Assembly (NCBI GenBank): GCA_016932385.1
Contig: JAFGCY010000066.1
Span: 1 to 45,972, forward strand
Direction: 5' to 3'
Length of the DNA: 45,972 nt
From: a bacterium
Lineage (GTDB): Bacteria > 4484-113 > JAFGCY01
Of the stretch, positions 12,472-20,061 are shown piece after piece. Below the pieces are notes generated by a model. The model ran no database searches, was not told the DNA's origin, and saw only the letters and a list, made by a program, of their open reading frames with translations. The stretch's first letter is position 1, and each line of letters starts with the position of its first letter. The position numbers were made by a program, and so were the translations under genes.

Positions 12472-12477
12472 ATTATA
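12472..12477 (-). promoter_or_regulatory. -10 element (TATAAT) of the ileS leader
   Basis: A perfect TATAAT on the minus strand lies 8 nt past the 3' end of tRNA-Leu. Transcription from about 12465 would include the leader ORF, attenuator and ileS. The -35 region, inside the tRNA gene, is weak; read-through from upstream genes is also possible. Confidence 0.5.
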
Positions 12478-12485
12478 CCTGGTAC

Positions 12486-12569
12486 TGCCGGGAACCGGAC
12501 TCGAACCGGTACGGGAGTTATCCCGGGAGATTTTAAGTCTCCTGCGTCTGCCAATTCCGCCATCCCGGC
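12486..12569 (-). tRNA. tRNA-Leu (anticodon TAA)
   Basis: An 84-nt cloverleaf with acceptor stem GCCGGGA/TCCCGGC, D-arm TGGCGGAATTGGCAGACGC, anticodon loop CTTAAAA with anticodon TAA, a long variable arm as in class II tRNAs, and T-loop TTCGAGT. No CCA is encoded. It lies 24 nt downstream of the S1-domain gene on the same strand. Confidence 0.96.
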
Positions 12570-12593
12570 AGGCGTGGGAATTATACCCAACAC

Positions 12594-13070
12594 TTACCGC
12601 CCGCGGCGCTTCTTGGCCTTCTTCTTGTCGCCGCCGGCGCGCTTGCGCTCCACGCCGCGCTTGTTATCGAGCAGGTTCTCCTCGCTCTGCCGTTTGAACG
12701 ACTTGAGCATGATGTCGAACTCCTCGGAATTCACCAACGGCTCTTCGAAGTTGATATTGGGCGGTTCGCCCAGGTACTCCGTCGCCGGCAGATGGCTGTG
12801 TTCCCGCTCCTGCCGGGGAGGCTTGGTGTAATCGAGGCTCTCGGCCTGCTTCAGCGACAGCTCGATCCGTCCGTCGTCCTTGACGCTGAGCACCTTGACC
12901 TTGACGCGCTGGTTGGGCTTGATCCGGTTATGGATGTCCTTGACGTAATCGTCGCTGATCTCGCTGATATGGATCAAACCCTTACGGCCGTCCTCCAGCC
13001 AGACGAACGCGCCGAAGTCCCGGACTTCCGCCACCCGGCCCTGCACTACATCATTCGCCACGATGTCCAC
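12594..13070 (-). CDS. S1 RNA-binding domain protein
   Basis: A 158-residue cytoplasmic protein. Residues 1-75 form one S1 domain (GRVAEVRDFGAFVWLEDGRKGLIHISEIS; a closing VKVKVLSVKDDGRIELSLKQ), which binds RNA. The rest is a linker and a very basic Lys/Arg tail ending in KKAKKRRGR, likely for RNA or ribosome contact. GTG 13070 is chosen because AGGAGGTGA lies just before it. It resembles small general-stress S1 proteins of the YugI/CvfD type in domain layout; an exact orthologue call is not possible. It is divergent from the glycosidase-like gene and shares a short promoter region with it; a TATGCT -10 lies at 13115-13110. Confidence 0.85.
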   Translation of the reverse strand: MDIVANDVVQGRVAEVRDFGAFVWLEDGRKGLIHISEISDDYVKDIHNRIKPNQRVKVKVLSVKDDGRIELSLKQAESLDYTKPPRQEREHSHLPATEYLGEPPNINFEEPLVNSEEFDIMLKSFKRQSEENLLDNKRGVERKRAGGDKKKAKKRRGR

Positions 13071-13162
13071 TTTCTCACCTCCTCTGGCGCGGGATTTGCC
13101 CCGAAGCGAAGCATAACGCAAACGAGAATTTTAGGTCAGCGCTGGCAGGCATGTCAACTGGC

Positions 13163-13189
13163 TTGTCAACCACGGGCATCTTCTATAAT
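13163..13189 (+). promoter_or_regulatory. Promoter TTGTCA-15-TATAAT
   Basis: TTGTCA (13163-13168) and TATAAT (13184-13189) lie upstream of the secreted glycosidase-like gene, whose RBS GGGGAG precedes ATG 13222. The 15-nt spacer is short, so the -35 assignment is uncertain. Confidence 0.5.
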
Positions 13190-13221
13190 TGCCATAGAGC
13201 GGACGCGCGGGGAGATTTACG

Positions 13222-15930
13222 ATGGGCAATCGCAATTTTCGGGGCGGGCTGGCCGTCCTCGGTCTGACGTTGAGTATCATGCTGCCGGTGATGGCATTCG
13301 CACAAGTCGATCCCTTCGGCTTCAATGAGGATGACTACTCGTCGTGGGGGATCGTCGACGCGCCGTACCCGTACGAAGGCTACGACGCCGGCGGCAACTG
13401 GCAAGGCTTCGGTTGCTTTCCGGTGGGCAACGGGCTGGTCTTCGCGCACCTGGGCGTCGACGGCGACTTCAATACGCTCAAAGGCATCACCGGCCCGGGC
13501 TACCAGGCGCACGACGACGCAGGGCACGCCGAGTGGTGGAAAGAAGGCGACTGGCCGGGGTTGAAAGTAAAGCCGGTGGAGTTGAATTCAGCAACCGGGC
13601 AGACAGGAGATCTGCGGTTTGCACCTGTGGAATGGGAAAACCAATCGATTCAAGTATTACGCGGCACCGCCATGGTTCGCACAATCCAACGGGCTGGTGA
13701 TCTGACGCTTTACTGCATGACTTACGCTGTACCGAATGCACCGATTTTGACTCGCTATTATCTGTTGGCAGGAGAACAGCCGGACAATCCTATTGGCTTG
13801 GCAGTGGATCGTACGGACTGCGTATTCGATCCTACTGGATTGTTTATCGCCTCGGGCGAACGGTTGATGGAGGTCATGGGCTCAACAACCGTCGAGCAAT
13901 CCAACAGAAAACACCAAACTGTTCTCACGGGAAATAAATCGGAAAACAATGGTACTCCCTACAAGGAATGGTTCATCTCCTTCAGACTATTCCAGCCCGA
14001 TCAGGTCTATCAGCCAGATTCACAATGCCAGGAAATAAGCGATGGCTTTTATCGTTATTCAAATGAGCTAAATAGCATTCCTAACAATCCAGAGAGCACA
14101 TACGATTACTGGAAATCCTGGTCCGCCCAGAACCGTCAATTCGACACCGGCGACCGGCGGCTCGACGACCTGATGACCCAGCTGCCGGTGATCATCGAGG
14201 CCCAGCGCGACCATTACTCCGGCGGCGTGGCGCCGCTGGTCAGTTACCACGGCTACTGGGTGCGCGACCACAACGGGCCGATCCTGACGTACCTCGCCAA
14301 CGAGCGCTTCCACGAAGTGACGCGCATGCTGCGCTACCACCGCGCGGCCTGTTTGCATTACGGGCATTGCTGGATGCAGGTGCCGCTGGATCTGGACCTG
14401 AGCGACCTGCCGGGCTGGCAGCCGGACTTAGGGGCGGCATTAATGCCGCCCGCGGGTCGCATCAATGCGACCCCTACAACCGCCGGCGACCTGTCGCAGA
14501 TCGGCACGACGGACGCGGACTGGGAGGGCGTGACCGTCGAGGGCGCCGAGATCCCCAGCTGGATCGTGCTGCAGCACTACTGGCTCTGGTGGGCGATGCA
14601 TGAGGCCGGCCGCGGCGAGGAGGCCGACGCCTTTTTAAAGGAGGCCTGGCCGTTCATCAAGCTCAACCTGTTCCAGCTGCCGGTGGACGAGCACTACGGC
14701 GTGCGCTTCCACGGCGACGAGACCTACGCCGGCGGAGCGCTGTACTCCACCTACGACCGCGAGGAGAGCGGCGCGATCGGCTATCCCAACGGCTATATCC
14801 CGACGGACTTCTTCAGCTTCGACAACACGCTTTTGCACCGCAGCGCGGCCGGCCAGGCAATCTGGATGGCGGAGACGCTTAACGACGACGAGGCCCGCCA
14901 CCAGGCCGCGGCGCTGAAGCAACAACTGGACGGGCTGGTCAACGCTTACGCGACGAACCACCACTGGGCGCCGGCCCTCAGCCCGGTCACCGGCCAGACC
15001 TGGCCCACCCCGTTCGCCAACATCGGGCTCAGGCCTTTCTGGCTGGCACCGGCACTGGTGTCTCCGGCGCTCGTCGCTACGCCCGACGGCGTCCTCGGCC
15101 CGTCCGAGCGCGCGCCGGCCACGCTGGCTTCGCATTACGACTGGCTTCGAGCAGGGTTGTGGCGCGGCGAGTTACCGTTCACCACGCCCTGGAGCGATTA
15201 CGTAACCGGCCACGGCCTGGGCTACTGGCTGATCGCCGCCTGCCAGCAGGGCGACAAGTCCACCGCGGTCATCGCCGCCGAGCAACTGCTGAACACGGCC
15301 GGGCCCGAGGGCGCCTGGTGCGAGGTCCTCGACGGCGCGGGCCACCCGGTCGAGATCTACGGGCGGATCAACCGCATCCGGCCCTGGGAGAGCGGGATCA
15401 ACTATTACGCGCTGGCGCAGTACCTGGAAAAGCAATCGGGCTGGCTGGACCTGACCGCGGCGGCCGGGCAGTGGCCGGCGGAGCCGCCGCAGGTCAACAT
15501 CCCGATCTATGCGCATCCATTCACCGAGGTGTTCGTGATCACCCGCGAGGACGACTACCTCGACCGCCTGCCGGACTATCCCGAGTTGGCGGGCATCGAT
15601 CATCAGAACGTGGCGGCCATCGACGCCGGCCTGCCCTTCGCCGTGGCCGACCTGCGCTCCTTGCTGATCCACAACTGGGGCGAGATGGTGCTGGACAGCG
15701 CAGGCAACCGGCTCGGCGGCAGTACGGGCGGCACGCGCGATCCGGACCTGGGTATCCCCTTCCTGTTCTTCGACCACAACGTCCGCGCGGCCATGGACCG
15801 CCGCACGATGAAGGACCAGGACTTCTGGTTCGGCCCGGAAATGACGGAACTCCTGGCGGAATACGAAGCACTCGGCGGCGTGGTGATCGACGCGGACAAG
15901 GTAGCCGAGGCGCGATTGCGGGGCGAATGA
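13222..15930 (+). CDS. Secreted six-hairpin glycosidase-like protein
   Basis: A 902-residue exported protein. The N terminus is a signal peptide (MGNRNFRGG then a hydrophobic run ending ...MAFAQ). An N-terminal beta-rich region (about 30-290) is followed by a large helical region with repeated Trp/His/Asp-rich helices (VSYHGYWVRDHNGPILTYL; WMQVPLDLDL; EIPSWIVLQHYWLWWAMHEAG; TPWSDYVTGHGLGYWLIAACQ), as in (alpha/alpha)6 six-hairpin glycosidases. The D in RDHNGP and nearby acids are candidate catalytic residues, but I cannot place a GH family. The galactokinase pair follows on the same strand, consistent with carbohydrate use. A 48-bp double palindrome is inserted in frame (14429-14476), and about 13565-14115 is AT-richer than the rest. 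Confidence 0.72.
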   Translation: MGNRNFRGGLAVLGLTLSIMLPVMAFAQVDPFGFNEDDYSSWGIVDAPYPYEGYDAGGNWQGFGCFPVGNGLVFAHLGVDGDFNTLKGITGPGYQAHDDAGHAEWWKEGDWPGLKVKPVELNSATGQTGDLRFAPVEWENQSIQVLRGTAMVRTIQRAGDLTLYCMTYAVPNAPILTRYYLLAGEQPDNPIGLAVDRTDCVFDPTGLFIASGERLMEVMGSTTVEQSNRKHQTVLTGNKSENNGTPYKEWFISFRLFQPDQVYQPDSQCQEISDGFYRYSNELNSIPNNPESTYDYWKSWSAQNRQFDTGDRRLDDLMTQLPVIIEAQRDHYSGGVAPLVSYHGYWVRDHNGPILTYLANERFHEVTRMLRYHRAACLHYGHCWMQVPLDLDLSDLPGWQPDLGAALMPPAGRINATPTTAGDLSQIGTTDADWEGVTVEGAEIPSWIVLQHYWLWWAMHEAGRGEEADAFLKEAWPFIKLNLFQLPVDEHYGVRFHGDETYAGGALYSTYDREESGAIGYPNGYIPTDFFSFDNTLLHRSAAGQAIWMAETLNDDEARHQAAALKQQLDGLVNAYATNHHWAPALSPVTGQTWPTPFANIGLRPFWLAPALVSPALVATPDGVLGPSERAPATLASHYDWLRAGLWRGELPFTTPWSDYVTGHGLGYWLIAACQQGDKSTAVIAAEQLLNTAGPEGAWCEVLDGAGHPVEIYGRINRIRPWESGINYYALAQYLEKQSGWLDLTAAAGQWPAEPPQVNIPIYAHPFTEVFVITREDDYLDRLPDYPELAGIDHQNVAAIDAGLPFAVADLRSLLIHNWGEMVLDSAGNRLGGSTGGTRDPDLGIPFLFFDHNVRAAMDRRTMKDQDFWFGPEMTELLAEYEALGGVVIDADKVAEARLRGE
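14429..14476 (+). repeat. 48-bp double-palindrome element inserted in frame
   Basis: The element is bounded by TAGGGG and CCCCTA. Inside are a perfect 20-bp palindrome (14432-14451, GGGCGG...CCGCCC) and a 9-bp stem with 2-nt loop (14454-14473, GGGTCGCAT...ATGCGACCC). Its length is exactly 16 codons and it adds about 16 residues to the protein without breaking the frame. Such paired hairpins resemble dispersed palindromic repeats. Confidence 0.75.
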
Positions 15931-15952
15931 CCCAATCGCCGCAACGGCTTGC

Positions 15953-15958
15953 TATACT
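15953..15958 (+). promoter_or_regulatory. -10 element (TATACT) of leaderless galK-type gene
   Basis: TATACT ends 6 nt before the GTG start at 15965. Initiation 7 nt after the -10 would place the transcript start on the start codon. No Shine-Dalgarno is present. Confidence 0.65.
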
Positions 15959-15964
15959 GCCTTA

Positions 15965-17152
15965 GTGCTCGAAATTAGCGCAGCAGTAGAATCGTTCCGC
16001 CAGACCTACGGCGGCGAGCCGCTGGTGTTCGCCCAGGCGCCGGGCCGCGTCAACCTGATCGGCGAACATATCGACTACGCCGGCGGCTGGGTGCTGCCGA
16101 TGGCCCTCAAGCGCGGCGTCACCGTCGCCGCTGCGCCCGGGGAGCCCGGCCGCATCCGCGTGCATTCCGACCGCTTCCTCGACGCCGGTGTAGCGGAATT
16201 CAAGCCCGACCAGCAGCCACCGGCGGCGTTCACGCGGTTTGTCTACGCCCTGGCGCTGGAGACCAAGATCAGCGGCGCGGACATCGCCGTGGTCAGCGAT
16301 CTGCCGGTCGAGCGCGGCTGGTCCTCCTCGGCGGCGTTTGCCGTCGCCGTCACCTCCGCTCTGCTGGCGCTGAACGCGCGCGCGTACTACCCGCAACCGC
16401 TGGAATTGTGCCGGATGTGCCAACGGGCCGAAACCCACGCGCTCGGCGTCGAATGCGGTCTGATGGACCAGTACGTGGCGGTATACGGCCAGGCCGGACA
16501 TGCGCTGTGGTTCGATACGCGGCTGGAAAAGCACGAGTACGTGCCGATCGACCTGCCGGACCTGGCAATCCTGCTGATCGACTCCGGCCAGGACCGCGCG
16601 CTGGCGGAAAGCGGCTACAACGACCGCCGCCGGGAGCTGAGCCAGGCGCTGGAGCAACTGGAACGGCGGATTGGCAAGTTCGACTCCCTGTTCGACCTGA
16701 AGCCGGAACAGATTTTGAATGCGGCCCAGGACCTGCCGCAGATTTCGCGCCTGCGCCTGCGCCACATCGCCACCGAGCAGCAACGGGTCGAGCGCTTCGT
16801 CCGTCAGCTCAAGACCGGCGACGCGATTCAACTCGGACGGCTACTCTCCGCCAGCCACAACAGCCTCTCCGAGGATTACGACGTCTCGACGCCCGAACTG
16901 GACGCGCTGTGCGACACGCTGACCGCGCGGCCGGGGATCTTCGGCGCGCGGCTGATGGGCGGCGGCTTCGGCGGGAGTGCACTGGCGCTGGCCAACCGCC
17001 ACGTGCTGGACGGCGACCTGCAGGCGGCGCTGGCCAGCTATACCGCCGAGACGGGCCTGGCCACGGAATGGCATGCGGTCCGACCCGGCGACGGCGCGCT
17101 GGTGACGCACCAGGACGGCACAACCGAGCTGGTGCGGGAGTGGCTGCCGTGA
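15965..17152 (+). CDS. galK: Galactokinase (GHMP kinase family)
   Basis: Phosphorylates galactose to galactose-1-phosphate in the cytoplasm (or a related sugar, as GHMP kinases vary). Family motifs are clear: the galactokinase signature APGRVNLIGEHIDYAGGW near residue 25, the ATP-binding WSSSAAFAVAV, and the C-terminal LMGGGFGGSALAL. Length (395 aa) fits galactokinases of about 390. GTG 15965 gives the family N terminus and lies 6 nt after a TATACT -10, so the message is probably leaderless. The stop overlaps the GTG start of the next gene by 4 nt, which suggests translational coupling. The partner is a nucleotidyltransferase that could activate the sugar phosphate. Confidence 0.9.
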   Translation: MLEISAAVESFRQTYGGEPLVFAQAPGRVNLIGEHIDYAGGWVLPMALKRGVTVAAAPGEPGRIRVHSDRFLDAGVAEFKPDQQPPAAFTRFVYALALETKISGADIAVVSDLPVERGWSSSAAFAVAVTSALLALNARAYYPQPLELCRMCQRAETHALGVECGLMDQYVAVYGQAGHALWFDTRLEKHEYVPIDLPDLAILLIDSGQDRALAESGYNDRRRELSQALEQLERRIGKFDSLFDLKPEQILNAAQDLPQISRLRLRHIATEQQRVERFVRQLKTGDAIQLGRLLSASHNSLSEDYDVSTPELDALCDTLTARPGIFGARLMGGGFGGSALALANRHVLDGDLQAALASYTAETGLATEWHAVRPGDGALVTHQDGTTELVREWLP

Positions 17153-18180
17153 ACGAACTCAAGGGGCTGATCCTGGCGGCGGGACGGGGCACGCGCCTGC
17201 TTCCGCTGACCAGCCGGCGCACCAAACCCCTGCTGCCCCTGGCCGGCCAGCCGCTGATCGCCTATCCGCTGCAGAAGCTGATGCTGTCCGGCATTACTGA
17301 GATCGGCATCGTCGCCGGCGACAACGAAGCCGAGTTGCGCCAAGGCCTGGCCAACGTTCCCGCCCACCTGGCGTTCGTCCGCCAATCCGAACCACTCGGC
17401 CTGGCGCATGCGGTGAACGCCGCCCGCGGCTACACCGGCGACAGCGACTTCGTCTTGATGTTCTGCGACAACATCTTCTCCGAACCGCTGTGCTTCGCCC
17501 TGGCCGAATGGGAAGTGGTCCGCCGCCGCGCTCCCGATACCGCGGCGCTGATCCATGTAATCGAATGCGCCGATCCACGCGCCTTCGGCGTGGCGGTGGT
17601 CGACGGCGACGGTGCGGTGCTGGAAATGGAGGAAAAGCCGGCCCAGCCCAAGAGCAATCTGGCCGTGGTCGGGATCGACTTCCTGACGCCGGTGATCTAC
17701 GACGCGATCGCGCGGATCAAGCCCTCCGCGCGGGGTGAACTGGAGATCACCGACGCCCTGGCCGAACTTGTCCGGATGGGCCACCGCGTCCAGGCCCGCC
17801 GGCTGACGGGCTTCTGGTTCGACACCGGCACCTTCGGCGACCTGACCGCCGCGTTACAGCCGGTGATGGATGAGTTCGGCGCTTACGGCACGGCCAGCTC
17901 CCACCCCGGCTGCACCTTGGCCGGTCCGGTCGGCATCGGCCGCTACAGCCGGGTGGAGAACTGCGAGTTGACCGGCCCGGTGATCATCGGCACCAACTGC
18001 CAGGTCACCGGTTCGCGGCTGGGGCCGTATACCGTCGTTGGCAACGGCTGCGCGATCGACAATTGCACGCTCAGCGACTGCGAGGTCTACGCGGGCACCG
18101 AGATTGCCGGTGTCACCGACAGCCGCGCGATCTTAGACGGCGATCTGCGCGTGGATGAATCGACGCCGCCCGGAACCTAG
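17149..18180 (+). CDS. Sugar-phosphate nucleotidyltransferase with left-handed beta-helix tail
   Basis: Transfers a nucleotidyl group to a sugar 1-phosphate, making an activated sugar for cell-wall or exopolysaccharide synthesis. The N-terminal domain has the signature LILAAGRGTRLLPLTSRRTKPLLPLAGQP and later FCDNIF and EKPAQPKSNLAVVGI, close to glucose-1-phosphate thymidylyltransferases. Residues about 245-330 form hexapeptide repeats of a left-handed beta-helix (VIIGTNCQVTGSRLGPYTVVGN). GTG 17149 is chosen because it follows galK with a 4-nt overlap (GTGA) and begins the family domain at MNELKGLILAAG. The substrate cannot be fixed from sequence; being coupled to a galactokinase makes a galactose-type sugar plausible. 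Confidence 0.85.
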   Translation: MNELKGLILAAGRGTRLLPLTSRRTKPLLPLAGQPLIAYPLQKLMLSGITEIGIVAGDNEAELRQGLANVPAHLAFVRQSEPLGLAHAVNAARGYTGDSDFVLMFCDNIFSEPLCFALAEWEVVRRRAPDTAALIHVIECADPRAFGVAVVDGDGAVLEMEEKPAQPKSNLAVVGIDFLTPVIYDAIARIKPSARGELEITDALAELVRMGHRVQARRLTGFWFDTGTFGDLTAALQPVMDEFGAYGTASSHPGCTLAGPVGIGRYSRVENCELTGPVIIGTNCQVTGSRLGPYTVVGNGCAIDNCTLSDCEVYAGTEIAGVTDSRAILDGDLRVDESTPPGT

Positions 18181-18201
18181 CGCCGAAGTCGCGATGGTCA
18201 G

Positions 18202-18615
18202 CTACACGCCAACGTGGTCGTCGCCCTCCAGCGGCTGGCCCTTCTGCTCCAGTTCCTTCTTGCGCTTTTCCTCGCGCGCAAGCTTCTTGTCCAGCTCGGG
18301 ATTCTCGCGGCGTAGCTTATCCTGGCGCTCCAGCGGATCCAACACGGCCAGCGGATTACGGCCGAAGAACTGCACGTGGCCGCATTCGAGGCACATGTAC
18401 GCGTCGATCGGAGTGGCGCGGTCATACTTGACCTGCATCCAGCCGTAACCGGTGACGAAGTGGGGTTCGCGCGTCACGCCGAAGTTGGCGACGCTGGAGA
18501 AGTCGCCGCGCACGCACTCGCCGCCGCAAAGCGTGCAGACCAACGGATCTACTTCGGGCTTAGCCATGCCTCGCACTTGCTCCAGCGAGACCGCGCGCTG
18601 TTTCTTGATCGCCAT
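18202..18615 (-). CDS. Small zinc-ribbon protein
   Basis: A 137-residue cytoplasmic protein with two Cys pairs, CTLC (plus GGEC) and CLEC, spaced as in a zinc ribbon of about residues 27-85. Between them is a beta-rich stretch (HFVTGYGWMQVKYDRATPIDAYMC). The C-terminal third is a charged helix rich in Lys and Glu (KLAREEKRKKELEQKG). No enzyme motif is present; a nucleic-acid or protein-binding role is possible. The gene ends near the end of the nucleotidyltransferase gene on the opposite strand. A TAGTAT -10 lies 16 nt before the ATG. Confidence 0.7.
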   Translation of the reverse strand: MAIKKQRAVSLEQVRGMAKPEVDPLVCTLCGGECVRGDFSSVANFGVTREPHFVTGYGWMQVKYDRATPIDAYMCLECGHVQFFGRNPLAVLDPLERQDKLRRENPELDKKLAREEKRKKELEQKGQPLEGDDHVGV

Positions 18616-18655
18616 GCGGACTCTTGTTAAATACTATCACAACCGGCCGAAGCTT

Positions 18656-19366
18656 TCAGAATCCCGCCGGACGGCTGCTCGCCTCCGGCGGACCTGCTTC
18701 GCCCGTGGCCGCCAGGCCCTGGACCCGCCGCCGCCGCGCCTGCGTAATGTTGAGATGGCGGATCAAGGCCACACCCAACCAGATCAGCAGCAGGCCGGCG
18801 ACCAGCACGGCCGCCACCGGACCCCACAGGCCGGCGCCGGTGATCACGCCCTGGCGCACCGCGAATTCGACCACCGGACCGGCGGTTGGGTTCACGTCGT
18901 AGACCCCATTGACGGCTTTGTAACGGAAGTAGTAGTAACCGGTGGCCTTGTCCAGTGTGAACCGTTTGACGATCCGCTCGGGCTGGCGCGCCTTGAGATC
19001 GTAGTCGCCGATGATGTGCAATTCGTCCTGCTTGAACACGGGCTGGCGGCGGTCGTTGAGCACTTCGAACGTGGTATGCCAGTAATTGCCGTCCACCTCG
19101 GGCAGCTGGGCCGTGATGTAATAACGCCCCACCTCGCCCTGGCGCAGATAAACCGGACCGAAGTCGAACCCGCGGGCGACATCGGCGGCACTGATCTTTT
19201 GCGCCAGCACCAGGCGGCCGGAATAGTTCATGGCGAAAAAGGCGTACAGCGGCGCGATGGCGCACAGCAACAGGCCAAGCGCCAACAGCCAGCTAATCGC
19301 GCGCACGCGTGCGCGCATCACGCGACGCTCTTTCGGGGGAGTCGCACCCCGTTTCATCTCACCCAC
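18656..19366 (-). CDS. Two-transmembrane protein with extracytoplasmic domain
   Basis: 236 residues starting at GTG 19366. A first membrane helix (about residues 24-45, AISWLLALGLLLCAIAPLYAFF) is followed by a beta-rich outer domain of about 130 residues (VGRYYITAQLPEVDGNYWHTTFEVL; FTLDKATGYYYFRYKAVNG) and a second helix (VAAVLVAGLLLIWLGVALI), then a basic tail. Membrane topology would place the central domain outside the cytoplasm. I do not recognise the family. TATAAT ends 6 nt before the GTG, so the message is probably leaderless; an ATG 9 nt further in is an alternative start. Confidence 0.65.
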   Translation of the reverse strand: MGEMKRGATPPKERRVMRARVRAISWLLALGLLLCAIAPLYAFFAMNYSGRLVLAQKISAADVARGFDFGPVYLRQGEVGRYYITAQLPEVDGNYWHTTFEVLNDRRQPVFKQDELHIIGDYDLKARQPERIVKRFTLDKATGYYYFRYKAVNGVYDVNPTAGPVVEFAVRQGVITGAGLWGPVAAVLVAGLLLIWLGVALIRHLNITQARRRRVQGLAATGEAGPPEASSRPAGF

Positions 19367-19425
19367 GCAGTGATTATACCATCGCCGGAATTGGCGGCGC
19401 ACCTGCTATGATGCTTGGCGCGCCG

Positions 19426-20046
19426 ATGAGCGACCGTAGCAACCTTGAGGACACCAACCACACGCCACTAAGCCGGGTGTGCTTCACCGTACTCGATTTG
19501 GAGACCACCGGCGGCGCGCCTCCCGAACACAAGATCACCGAGATCGCGGCCTACCACATCGAAAATCTCGAAATCACCAACGAGTTCTCGACGCTGGTCA
19601 ATCCCGAGCGCTCGATCCCGCCGTTCATCACCAACCTGACCGGCATCGACGCGGCGATGACCGGCGACATGCCGCCCAGCCGCGAAATCCTGCCCGACCT
19701 GCTGGACTTCATCGGCACCGGCGTCGTGGTCGCGCATAACAGCCAGTTCGACCGGCGCTTTTTAGACAACGAGCTGCACCTGGCGGGCCTGCCGCGGCTG
19801 AAGAACTCCGATCTGTGCACCGGCCGGCTGGCCCGGCGGATCCTGCCCTGGCTGCCGTCGAAGAGCCTGGGCAACCTGGCGGCGTTTTTCGGCGTGGAGA
19901 TCCCCGACCGCCACCGCGCGGCCGCCGACGCCCTGGCAACCGGCAAGCTGCTCTTGGTCTTCTTCGACTACCTGAAGGAGCGCGGCATCACCAGCCTGGA
20001 AGAAGTGCTGTTGTTCCAGTTCGGTGAATACGATTACCAGGAATAA
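19426..20046 (+). CDS. DnaQ-like 3'-5' exonuclease (DEDDh)
   Basis: A 206-residue exonuclease-type protein. The three motifs of the DEDDh family are clear: Exo I VLDLETTGG, Exo II VVAHNSQFDRRF, and Exo III DRHRAAADA (H and D). These bind two metal ions and degrade single strands from the 3' end, as in the epsilon subunit of DNA polymerase III or in RNase T-like enzymes. There is no polymerase or other domain, so it may act alone in repair or RNA turnover. ATG 19426 (MSDRSNLED) is preferred; a TATGAT -10 ends 13 nt upstream, leaving a very short leader. Confidence 0.9.
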   Translation: MSDRSNLEDTNHTPLSRVCFTVLDLETTGGAPPEHKITEIAAYHIENLEITNEFSTLVNPERSIPPFITNLTGIDAAMTGDMPPSREILPDLLDFIGTGVVVAHNSQFDRRFLDNELHLAGLPRLKNSDLCTGRLARRILPWLPSKSLGNLAAFFGVEIPDRHRAAADALATGKLLLVFFDYLKERGITSLEEVLLFQFGEYDYQE

Positions 20047-20061
20047 CCGTGCGGCATCCGA

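Noticed and set aside
15172-15777. Long minus-strand ORFs opposite the glycosidase and other GC-rich genes
   Set aside because: They are antisense shadows: Arg, Val and Gly-rich translations without family motifs, opposite clear genes.
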